Source: Nocardioides immobilis (lineage in GTDB: Bacteria; Actinomycetota; Actinomycetes; Propionibacteriales; Nocardioidaceae). From it: a DNA stretch of 64,000 bases. Shown here one piece after another: positions 50,269-57,763 of this stretch. The notes beneath the pieces are model-generated. The model had not been told where the DNA came from. It saw only the letters and a list, made by a program, of their open reading frames with translations, and made no database searches. Where the stretch lies: NCBI RefSeq assembly GCF_003515065.1, contig NZ_QXGH01000010.1:124001-188000 (forward strand), written 5' to 3'. A program made the position numbers and the translations under genes. How positions within the stretch are numbered: position 1 is the first letter of the stretch; every line of letters begins with the position of its first letter.

Positions 50269-50874
50269 ATGGACGAGCAACGCCGGGAGCGGGCGCGGCC
50301 GATGTCGCCGGAGGAGCGCCGCGAGGCGCTGATCGCGGTCACCGTGCCGCTGCTCCACGACCACGGTCGCGGAGTCACGACCCGGCTGATCGCCGAGGCG
50401 GCTGGTGTCGCGGAGGGCACTATCTTCCGGGTGTTCGCGTCAAAGGACGAGCTGATCGACGCGGCGGTGGCCAAGGTCTTCGAGCCCGGACGGATGCTCG
50501 CCGACCTCCAGAAGATCCCGCTCGACCAGCCGCTGCGCGACCGGGCGCTCGCACTGGTCCGGCTGATGCAGCGCCGGTTCTCCGGGGTGTTCGTCCTCAT
50601 GCGCAAGCTCGGCATGGCCGGACCGCCCGAGCCGCCGCCCGACGACCCCGCCCGCGCGCGGGCCATCGAGTCGACGCAGCAGGCGATGGTCGACGTCATC
50701 GCGGGCGACGAGGACGACCTCCGGATGCCCGCCGAGGAGGTGGTCACGATGCTCCGGCTGCTGACCTTCTCCGGCACCCATCCGAAGTTCACCGGCGGCA
50801 AGACCCTGACCGCCGAGCAGATCGTCGACACCGTGCTCTACGGCGCGGTCGCCCGCGACAAGGTGGAGGCCTGA
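50269..50874 (+). CDS. TetR-family regulator of the ABC exporter
   Basis: 201-residue TetR protein. Helix-turn-helix TRLIAEAAGVAEGTIFRVFASKDEL (about 38-62); the C-terminal domain is the ligand sensor. The ATG at 50269 (MDEQRRERARPM) lies just right of the operator; the frame runs back into it. The stop overlaps the first exporter gene (TGATG), so the regulator is the first gene of its own operon. Confidence 0.9.
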   Translation: MDEQRRERARPMSPEERREALIAVTVPLLHDHGRGVTTRLIAEAAGVAEGTIFRVFASKDELIDAAVAKVFEPGRMLADLQKIPLDQPLRDRALALVRLMQRRFSGVFVLMRKLGMAGPPEPPPDDPARARAIESTQQAMVDVIAGDEDDLRMPAEEVVTMLRLLTFSGTHPKFTGGKTLTAEQIVDTVLYGAVARDKVEA

Positions 50875-52619
50875 TGCTGCTACGCCTGATGCGGGAGTAC
50901 CTCTCGCCGTACCGCGGCTGGCTCGCCGCCATCGTCGTCCTGCAGTTCACCTCGACCGTCGCGATGCTGCTCCTGCCCAGCCTCAACGCCGACATCATCG
51001 ACAACGGCGTCGCGCAGGGCGACACGGGCTACATCGTCCGCCTGGGCGGGATCATGCTGGCGATCGCCCTGGTCCAGGCGGCCTGCTCGATGGCGTCCGC
51101 GTGGTTCGGCAGCCAGGCGGCGATGGCCTCCGGCCGTGACCTGAGGGCGGCGGTGTTCGAGCGGATCGGCACGTTCTCCAGCCGCGAGGTGGCGTCGTAC
51201 GGCGCTCCCTCGCTCATCACCCGCGCCACCAACGACGTCCAGCAGGTGCAGATGCTGGCGATGATGACCTGCCTGATGGCGGTGACCATCCCGATCATGA
51301 TGGTCGGCGGCATCGTGATGGCGATGCGCGAGGACTTCGGCCTGTCCTGGCTGGTCGTCGCGGTCGTACCCGTGCTGTTCCTCTGCATCGGGATCGTCGT
51401 CTCGCAGATGGTGCCGGCGTTCCGCCTGGTCCAGGAGCGGCTCGACGACGTCAACCGCGTGCTCCGTGAGCAGATCACCGGCATCCGGGTGGTCCGCGCG
51501 TTCGTCCGGGAGCCGCAGGAGACGGCACGGTTCGCCGCCTCGAACGACGACCTCACCGACATGTCGCTGCGTGCCGGACGGTGGATGGCCGCGATGTTCC
51601 CACTGGTGATGGTCGTGTCGAACGTCGCCAGCGTCGGCGTGATCTGGTTCGGCGGCCACCGGGTCGACAACGGGCAGATGGAGGTGGGGGCGCTGACGGC
51701 GTTCCTGTCCTACCTGATGCAGATCCTGATGTCGGTGATGATGGGCACCTTCATGCTGATGATGGTGCCGCGGGCGTCCGTCAGCGCCGACCGGATCGCC
51801 GAGGTGCTCGACACCGACTCGTCGATCGTGCCGCCGGCCGACCCGGTCACCTCGGTCTCCCTCGCCGGCCACCTCGATCTCGAGGACGTCGGCTTCACCT
51901 ATCCCGGCGCCGAGGCGCCGGTGCTCGACGGGGTCAGCCTGTCCGTGCGGCCCGGCCGCACCATCGCGGTGATCGGCTCGACCGGCGCCGGCAAGACGAC
52001 GCTGATCAACCTGGTGCCACGCCTGCTCGACGCCACCGCGGGGCGGGTCGTGGTCGACGGGGTGGACGTGCGCGACCTCGACCCGGAGCTGCTCTGGTCG
52101 CGGATCGGGCTGGTGCCGCAACGCGCGTTCCTCTTCACCGGCACCGTCGCGTCGAACCTCCGCTACGGCCGCCCGGACGCGACCGACGAGGAGCTGTGGC
52201 GGGCGTTGGAGATCGCCCAGGGCGCCGACTTCGTCCGCGCCATGCCTTCGCTGCTCGACGCCCCGATCGTGCAGGGCGGCACGAACGTCTCCGGAGGCCA
52301 GCGGCAGCGGCTCGCGATCGCCCGGGCGTTGGTACGACGCCCGGAGATCTATCTCTTCGACGATGCCTTCTCGGCCCTCGACGTGGCCACCGACGCCCGG
52401 CTGCGCGCCGCGCTCCGCGCGGAGGTGATCGCGACCGGTGACGCGGCCGTCGTGATCGTCGCGCAGCGCATCGCCACGATCCGCGACGCCGACGAGATCC
52501 TCGTGCTCGAGGACGGCAAGGTCGTCGGCCGCGGCACCCATGACCAGCTCCTGAGCGACAACCCGACGTACCGGGAGATCGCGGCCAGCCAGGGGATCAC
52601 CGAAGGAGCCGCCGCATGA
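50874..52619 (+). CDS. ABC exporter half-transporter with degenerate Walker B
   Basis: 581-residue half-transporter: six-helix membrane domain (about 15-310) then ATPase domain. Walker A GSTGAGKTT starts at 368, signature is VSGGQRQR, and the Walker B segment IYLFDDAF has D497 where the catalytic glutamate belongs. Loss of that Glu in one half is typical of heterodimeric exporters such as TmrAB or BmrCD. It is co-translated with the next gene (ATGA), which has the normal site. Confidence 0.92.
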   Translation: MLLRLMREYLSPYRGWLAAIVVLQFTSTVAMLLLPSLNADIIDNGVAQGDTGYIVRLGGIMLAIALVQAACSMASAWFGSQAAMASGRDLRAAVFERIGTFSSREVASYGAPSLITRATNDVQQVQMLAMMTCLMAVTIPIMMVGGIVMAMREDFGLSWLVVAVVPVLFLCIGIVVSQMVPAFRLVQERLDDVNRVLREQITGIRVVRAFVREPQETARFAASNDDLTDMSLRAGRWMAAMFPLVMVVSNVASVGVIWFGGHRVDNGQMEVGALTAFLSYLMQILMSVMMGTFMLMMVPRASVSADRIAEVLDTDSSIVPPADPVTSVSLAGHLDLEDVGFTYPGAEAPVLDGVSLSVRPGRTIAVIGSTGAGKTTLINLVPRLLDATAGRVVVDGVDVRDLDPELLWSRIGLVPQRAFLFTGTVASNLRYGRPDATDEELWRALEIAQGADFVRAMPSLLDAPIVQGGTNVSGGQRQRLAIARALVRRPEIYLFDDAFSALDVATDARLRAALRAEVIATGDAAVVIVAQRIATIRDADEILVLEDGKVVGRGTHDQLLSDNPTYREIAASQGITEGAAA

Positions 52620-54631
52620 GCGCGCCCACCGAGGCGGCGAAGCCCGCCACGATGAAGCAGACCGAGCGGGTCGTCCAGGGGCCGGGCTTCGGTCGGGGGC
52701 CGATGGGTGGCGGCATGGTGGGTCAGAAGGCCCACGACTTCCGGGCCTCGGGGCGGCGGCTGCTCGGGCTGCTACGGCCGGCGCGGTGGCGCGCGGTCGC
52801 CGTACTCCTGCTCGCGGCGGGGAGCGTCGCCTCTGTCGTGGTCGGGCCGTGGCTGCTCGGCAAGGCCACCGACATCGTCTTCAACGGCTTCGTCGGCAAG
52901 CAGCTGCCGGAGGGGACCACCAAGGCCGAGGCGGTCGACGCCGCAGAGGCCCGTGGCGACCACCAGTTCGCGGACTTCCTGAGCGGGCTCGACCTGGTGC
53001 CGGGCCAGGGCGTCGACTTCGGCGCGGTCGGCCGGGTGCTGCTGCTCGTGGTCGCGATCTACGTCGTGGGGCAGGTGCTCGGCTGGCTGCAGGGCTGGCT
53101 CGTCAACGACGTCGTGCAGGAGACGGTCCGGCGGATGCGGTCCGACGTCGAGGACAAGATCCACCGGCTGCCGCTGTCGTACTTCGACCGGCAGCCGCGC
53201 GGCGAGCTCCTCAGCCGGGTCACCAACGACATCGACAACGTCGCGCAGAACCTGCAGCAGACGATGAGCCAGCTGCTGACGTCGGTGATGATGGTCGCCG
53301 GCGTGCTCGGGATGATGTTCTGGGTCTCGCCGCTCCTCGCGGTGATCGCCCTGGTGACGGTCCCGATCGCGATGGTCGTCACCAGCCGGGTCATGAAGCG
53401 CTCGCAGAAGCAGTTCATCAACCAGTGGCGCCAGACCGGGCGCCTCAACGGCGAGGTCGAGGAGGCCATCTCCGGCCACGCCCTGGTGACCGTCTTCGGG
53501 CGCCGGCGGGCGGTCGAGGCGGAGTTCGCCTCGGCCAACGAGGAGCTCTACGAGTCGTCGTACCGGGCGCAGTTCGTCAGCGGCCTGGTGATGCCGCTGA
53601 TGATGTTCATCGGCAACCTCAACTACGTGGTGATCGCGGTGATCGGCGGCCTCCGGGTGACCAGCGGCTCGCTGAGCCTGGGCGAGGTGCAGGCGTTCAT
53701 CCAGTACTCGCGGATGTACACCCAGCCGATCACCCAGATCGCCTCGATGGCCAACCTGCTGCAGTCGGGTGTCGCCTCGGCCGAGCGGGTCTTCGAGCTG
53801 CTCGACGCCGAGGAGGAGGTCGCCGGGATGCCTCGCACCCGGCATTCCGGTCCGGAACCGGACGGGTCCACGACCGGATTGCCGGGTACGACGCGCGGCG
53901 AGGTCGCGTTCGAAGCGGTGTCGTTCTCGTACGAGCCCGACGAGCCGCTGATCGAGGACCTCTCGCTGGTCGCGCGACCGGGCGAGACCGTCGCGATCGT
54001 CGGGCCCACCGGCGCGGGCAAGACCACGCTGGTCAACCTGATCATGCGGTTCTACGAGCTCGACGCCGGCCGGATCACCCTCGACGGCGTCGACATCACG
54101 GCCATGCCGCGTGCCGACCTCCGGAGCCGGATCGGCATGGTGCTGCAGGACACCTGGCTGTTCGAGGGCACGATCCGCGACAACATCGCCTACGGCCGGC
54201 CGGACGCGACCGAGGAGGAGATCCGCGCGGCGGCGCGGGCGACGTACGTCGATCGCTTCGTCCACTCGCTGCCCGAGGGCTACGACACCCGCGTGGACGA
54301 CGAGGGCTCCAACCTGTCGGCCGGTGAGCGGCAGCTGGTCACCATCGCCCGGGCGTTCCTGGCCCAGCCCGCGCTGCTGATCCTCGACGAGGCGACGTCG
54401 TCGGTCGACACCCGCACCGAGCTGCTCCTGCAGCACGCGATGGCGGCGCTGCGGACCGACCGGACGTCGTTCGTGATCGCCCACCGGCTCTCGACCATCC
54501 GGGACGCGGACCTGATCCTCGTCATGGAGCACGGCCGGATCGTCGAGCAGGGCTCGCACGCCGACCTCCTCGAGCGCGGTGGTCCCTTCGCCCGGCTGCA
54601 CGCGGCGCAGTTCGCTGCCGCCGCCGTCTAA
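52616..54631 (+). CDS. ABC exporter half-transporter, catalytic partner
   Basis: 671-residue half-transporter. A Gly-rich N-terminal extension (about 1-45), six membrane spans with a long loop after the first (about 95-130), and an ATPase domain with Walker A GPTGAGKTT, signature LSAGERQL and canonical Walker B LLILDEATSSVD. Expected to pair with the preceding protein as a drug or lipid exporter controlled by the adjacent TetR. Confidence 0.93.
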   Translation: MSAPTEAAKPATMKQTERVVQGPGFGRGPMGGGMVGQKAHDFRASGRRLLGLLRPARWRAVAVLLLAAGSVASVVVGPWLLGKATDIVFNGFVGKQLPEGTTKAEAVDAAEARGDHQFADFLSGLDLVPGQGVDFGAVGRVLLLVVAIYVVGQVLGWLQGWLVNDVVQETVRRMRSDVEDKIHRLPLSYFDRQPRGELLSRVTNDIDNVAQNLQQTMSQLLTSVMMVAGVLGMMFWVSPLLAVIALVTVPIAMVVTSRVMKRSQKQFINQWRQTGRLNGEVEEAISGHALVTVFGRRRAVEAEFASANEELYESSYRAQFVSGLVMPLMMFIGNLNYVVIAVIGGLRVTSGSLSLGEVQAFIQYSRMYTQPITQIASMANLLQSGVASAERVFELLDAEEEVAGMPRTRHSGPEPDGSTTGLPGTTRGEVAFEAVSFSYEPDEPLIEDLSLVARPGETVAIVGPTGAGKTTLVNLIMRFYELDAGRITLDGVDITAMPRADLRSRIGMVLQDTWLFEGTIRDNIAYGRPDATEEEIRAAARATYVDRFVHSLPEGYDTRVDDEGSNLSAGERQLVTIARAFLAQPALLILDEATSSVDTRTELLLQHAMAALRTDRTSFVIAHRLSTIRDADLILVMEHGRIVEQGSHADLLERGGPFARLHAAQFAAAAV

Positions 54632-54677
54632 ACCCGTTGTGCGCGCGGGGTGCTCCGACCTACCGTTGTCGGACACG

Positions 54678-54693
54678 AGAAAGGAGGTGATCC
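54678..54693 (+). promoter_or_regulatory. Extended Shine-Dalgarno, 16-nt complement of the 16S rRNA 3' tail
   Basis: AGAAAGGAGGTGATCC is an exact complement to the common 16S rRNA 3' end GGATCACCTCCTTTCT. It precedes the ATG at 54699 of a 12-residue ORF by five bases from its end (11 from GGAGG). AGGAAT-ga-ATTCCT (54695-54708) can fold over the start codon. Confidence 0.7.
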
Positions 54694-54698
54694 GAGGA

Positions 54699-54737
54699 AT
54701 GAATTCCTATAGGACGCGTGAGGTGGTTGCCGGTTAG
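54699..54737 (+). CDS. 12-residue leader peptide MNSYRTREVVAG
   Basis: ATG-TAG frame of 13 codons directly after the extreme ribosome-binding site. The peptide is MNSYRTREVVAG; I do not recognise it. Its position ahead of alternative hairpins and a terminator-like stem, followed by a methyltransferase gene, is that of a regulatory leader peptide whose translation controls downstream expression. It could instead be the product itself. Confidence 0.55.
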   Translation: MNSYRTREVVAG

Positions 54738-54739
54738 GC

Positions 54740-54881
54740 GACCCCAGCGACGGGGTGGGGTCACCCCGATCTCTGAAGCCGGGCTGCCGGCCAATTCAAC
54801 GCAGCCACCCGACCCGCAGGTGAACCGGGCACGTCCCCCGGGCGGTCCTCTCGGACCACACCTGCGGGTCGCTTCGGTTTT
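54740..54881 (+). promoter_or_regulatory. Structured leader with mutually exclusive hairpins and terminator-like stem
   Basis: GACCCC (54740-54745) can pair with GGGGTC (54757-54762), or CGGGGTG (54751-54757) with CACCCCG (54762-54768); the two share bases 54757 and 54762. Next, ACCCGCAGGTG (54812-54822) pairs with CACCTGCGGGT (54859-54869), enclosing GGTCC-tctc-GGACC, and TTTT follows at 54878-54881. The whole resembles an attenuator. The remaining bases between 54632 and 54678 show no gene. Confidence 0.55.
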
Positions 54882-54934
54882 GGATGGGCTGCCGGCCGGC
54901 CAGGACGCAACCTCGGGGCCACCCGTGCGTCTGG

Positions 54935-55657
54935 ATGGGTATGTTCTTCGACGACTACCCCGCCTTCTACGAGTCCAGCCGGACGGCGGCGTTCCCCCGC
55001 CGGCTCGACCTTCGCCACCAGGCCATGATCGAGGCGAACCGCGACATCCTGGCCGGCGCTCGCGTCCTCGATCTCGCCAGCCATGACGGCCGCTGGTCCT
55101 TCGCGGCGTTGAAGGCGGGTGCGAAGCACGTGATCGGCGTCGAGGCTCGCTCGTCGTTGGTCGACCACGCGAACCGGCTGTTCGAGCAGTACGGCGTCCC
55201 GCCGGAGAGCTACGAGTTCCGCCAGGGCGACATGTTCCGCGTCCTGCAGGAGCGCGAGTTCGACGTCGACGTGGTGCTCTGCCTCGGGTTCGTCTACCAC
55301 ACGCTCCGGTACGGCGAGCTGTTCCGCGGGATCGCCGACGCGGGCGCGAAGCACTGCATCCTCGACACCAAGGTCCTGCCGAGCGACGAGCCCGTCGTGC
55401 GGATCCTCACCAACCGGACAGCGGTGCAGGGGCACGCCGCCAAGGACGACCTCTCCCAGGGCGGCCGGGCGCTGGCCGGCTATCCGTCGGTGCCGGCGCT
55501 GGAGGTGATGCTCGACGTCTACGACTTCGACGTCGAGGAGCAGTTCGACTGGGCCGGCCTGCTGACCACCCTTCCCGAGCCGCTGCGGGCCGTGCGTGGC
55601 TACGCCACCGGCAACCGGGTGACGCTGCGCTGCCGGTCGCGGCGGGGTGCCGCATGA
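54935..55657 (+). CDS. Class I SAM-dependent methyltransferase behind a structured leader
   Basis: 240-residue methyltransferase: motif I RVLDLASHDGRWSFAALKAG, motif II VIGVEARSSLVDHA, and FDVDVVLCLGFVYHTLRYGELF. The overall pattern resembles CmoB/DUF1698-like enzymes, but the substrate is unknown. Start uncertain: ATG 54935 is used (MGMFFDDYPAFYES); ATG 54884 and 54941 are alternatives and none has a strong ribosome site. It follows the ABC exporter operon and leader element. Confidence 0.75.
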   Translation: MGMFFDDYPAFYESSRTAAFPRRLDLRHQAMIEANRDILAGARVLDLASHDGRWSFAALKAGAKHVIGVEARSSLVDHANRLFEQYGVPPESYEFRQGDMFRVLQEREFDVDVVLCLGFVYHTLRYGELFRGIADAGAKHCILDTKVLPSDEPVVRILTNRTAVQGHAAKDDLSQGGRALAGYPSVPALEVMLDVYDFDVEEQFDWAGLLTTLPEPLRAVRGYATGNRVTLRCRSRRGAA

Positions 55658-55658
55658 A

Positions 55659-55704
55659 AGTTGACCTGCGCAACTAGTTTCCAATAAGGTTGACCTCGAC
55701 AACC
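55659..55704 (+). promoter_or_regulatory. Two MarR-type operators and promoter of the MFS-marR operon
   Basis: AGTTG-acctgcg-CAACT (55659-55675) and GGTTG-acctcga-CAACC (55688-55704) are similar palindromes 29 bp apart, each containing GTTGACCT. TTGACC (55661-55666) with an 18-bp spacer to TAAGGT (55685-55690) fits a promoter, so both sites overlap it. Autorepression by the MarR protein encoded at the end of the operon is likely. Confidence 0.7.
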
Positions 55705-55735
55705 AATCTTCCGATGAGTGATCCGAGGCAACCGC

Positions 55736-57274
55736 ATGACCCAGGCCGCCATCGCCGAGCAGGCCGGCCAGATGTCGCACCGCGAGGTGATGGAGGCGCT
55801 GACCGGGCTGCTGCTCGCGATGTTCGTGGCGATGCTCTCGAGCACGGTCGTCACCAACGCGCTGCCCGCCATCGTCACCGACCTGCACGGCAGCCAGACC
55901 GGCTACACCTGGGTGGTCGTCGCCACCTTGCTGACGATGACGGCGACCACGCCGCTGTGGGGCAAGCTCGCCGACCTGTTCAGCCAGAAGCTGCTGGTCC
56001 AGGCAGCGCTCGTCATCTACTCGACCGGCTCGCTCGTGGCCGCCTTCGCCCCGAACATGGAGGTGCTGATCGGCGCCCGTGCCTTCCAGGGCCTCGGCGT
56101 CGGTGGCCTCACCGCGCTCGTCCAGGTCGTGATCGCGACGATGGTCTCGCCGCGGGAGCGCGGCCGCTACAGCGGCTACATCGGCGCGGTGTTCGCCACG
56201 GCGACGGTCAGCGGCCCGCTGCTCGGCGGGGTGATCGTGGACAGCGCGCTGGGCTGGCGGGGCTGCTTCTTCGTGAGCCTGCCGATCGCGGCGCTGGCGT
56301 TCGTCGTACTCCAGAAGAAGCTGCACCTGCCCACCTACAAGCGGGACGTACGGATCGACTACGCCGGCGCGACCCTGATCATGGCCGGCATCAGCCTGCT
56401 GCTGGTGTGGGTCAGCCTGGTCGGCAACCAGTTCGCCTGGCTGTCCGGCACCAGCGCGGCACTGGTCGCCGGCGGCGTCGCGGTGCTCGCGCTGGCGACG
56501 TACGTCGAGGGGCGGATCGCCTCCGAGCCGGTGATCCCGCTCCGCCTGTTCCGCGACCGGACGACGGCGCTCGCCACCGTCGCCTCGGTGATGATCGGCG
56601 TGGTCATGTTCGGGGGCACCGTCTACCTGAGCCAGTACTTCCAGCTCGCCCGCGGCATGACCCCCACCGCGGCCGGCCTGATGTCGATCGCCATGGTCGG
56701 CGGCCTGCTCGCGACCAGCATCGTGAGCGGACGGGTGATCACTCGTACCGGGCTCTGGAAGCGGTGGCTGGTCGGCGGTACGGCGCTCGTCGTGCTCGGG
56801 CTCGCGCTGCTGGCGACGATCGACGCGCGCACGCCGCTCGTGGTGGTAGCGGCGTTCATGGCGATCCTCGGCCTGGGCCTCGGCACCAGCATGCAGAACC
56901 TCGTCCTCGCCGTGCAGAACAGCGCACCCGCCGCCGACCTGGGCGCCGCGAGCTCGATGGTCGCCGCGTTCCGTACGATCGGCGCCTCCGTGGGCGTCTC
57001 GACGTTCGGCGCCGTGCTGGCCCACCAGGTCGCGGCCGACGTGGGCGCGTCCGACCACGACCACGGCTCGATCCCCGACCTCGGCACGCTGCCCGAACCA
57101 GTGCGGGCGCTCTACGAGACCGCGTTCGGCGACGCCACCGGCCACATCTTCCTGCTCGCGGTGCCGCTCGCCGTGATCGCCCTGATCTGCGTCGCGCTCA
57201 TCGAAGAGGTCCCGCTGCGCACGACGACCGGGCTCGCGCAGCCCGATCCGGTCCGGGAGGATGTCCTCTCGTGA
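55736..57274 (+). CDS. MFS drug efflux transporter, DHA2 (14-TM) family
   Basis: 512-residue transporter with about 14 membrane spans. The first loop motif GKLADLFSQKL (about 79-89) and GALGVGGLT-like motif in helix 4 (QGLGVGGLTAL) are present, and the late motif C region is GPLLGGVI. Proton-driven export of toxic compounds is expected. The ATG at 55736 has CCGAGGC upstream. The stop overlaps the marR start (GTGA). Confidence 0.9.
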   Translation: MTQAAIAEQAGQMSHREVMEALTGLLLAMFVAMLSSTVVTNALPAIVTDLHGSQTGYTWVVVATLLTMTATTPLWGKLADLFSQKLLVQAALVIYSTGSLVAAFAPNMEVLIGARAFQGLGVGGLTALVQVVIATMVSPRERGRYSGYIGAVFATATVSGPLLGGVIVDSALGWRGCFFVSLPIAALAFVVLQKKLHLPTYKRDVRIDYAGATLIMAGISLLLVWVSLVGNQFAWLSGTSAALVAGGVAVLALATYVEGRIASEPVIPLRLFRDRTTALATVASVMIGVVMFGGTVYLSQYFQLARGMTPTAAGLMSIAMVGGLLATSIVSGRVITRTGLWKRWLVGGTALVVLGLALLATIDARTPLVVVAAFMAILGLGLGTSMQNLVLAVQNSAPAADLGAASSMVAAFRTIGASVGVSTFGAVLAHQVAADVGASDHDHGSIPDLGTLPEPVRALYETAFGDATGHIFLLAVPLAVIALICVALIEEVPLRTTTGLAQPDPVREDVLS

Positions 57275-57711
57275 CCACTCGTCCCGACGCCCTCCGCGAG
57301 CTCGAGCGCGAGGTCGGGGTGATGGTCCGCCGGGTCCGCCGCGTCATCGACGAGCGGGCGCGGGCGGTGCACCCCGACCTGCAGCCGGCGGCGTACCTGA
57401 TGTTCGGCTACCTGCTCGACAACGGTCCGCTCCGGGCGTCGGCGCTGTGCACGGCCTTCGACATCGACAAGGGCGCGATCAGCCGCCAGGTGCAGCACCT
57501 CGTCGACCTGGGCCTGGTCGACCGCACGCCCGACCCCGACGACGGTCGCGCGACGCTGATCAGCGTCACCGACGACGGCGCCAGCCGGTTCAAGGACGTG
57601 GTCGACCACCGGCGCAAGTGGTTCGACGACCGGCTGGGGGAGTGGTCCGCCGACGAGCTGCTGGCCTTCGCCACCATGCTCAGCCGCTACAACGAGGCCC
57701 TCGGGCGCTGA
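57271..57711 (+). CDS. MarR-family transcriptional regulator
   Basis: 146-residue winged-helix regulator: RASALCTAFDIDKGAISRQVQHLVDLGLVDRTPDPDDGRATLISVTDDG carries the recognition helix and wing (about 54-102). GTG start at 57271 coupled to the MFS gene. Probable repressor of its own operon through the paired palindromes at 55659-55704. Confidence 0.9.
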   Translation: MTTRPDALRELEREVGVMVRRVRRVIDERARAVHPDLQPAAYLMFGYLLDNGPLRASALCTAFDIDKGAISRQVQHLVDLGLVDRTPDPDDGRATLISVTDDGASRFKDVVDHRRKWFDDRLGEWSADELLAFATMLSRYNEALGR

Positions 57712-57720
57712 GCAGCGCTC

Positions 57721-57760
57721 TGCTCCTGTGCATGGGTCACCCGACCCATGCACAGGAGCA
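57721..57760. terminator. Bidirectional hairpin between marR and the GH13 gene
   Basis: 17-bp perfect stem TGCTCCTGTGCATGGGT (57721-57737) against its complement (57744-57760), loop CACCCG. Lies between convergent genes, 9 bases from one stop and 3 from the other. Confidence 0.87.
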
Positions 57761-57763
57761 CCA

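Noticed and set aside
54678..54693. 3' end of a 16S rRNA gene on the minus strand
   Set aside because: Only the anti-Shine-Dalgarno complement matches. The adjoining bases do not resemble the conserved 16S sequence beyond it, and a small ORF follows.
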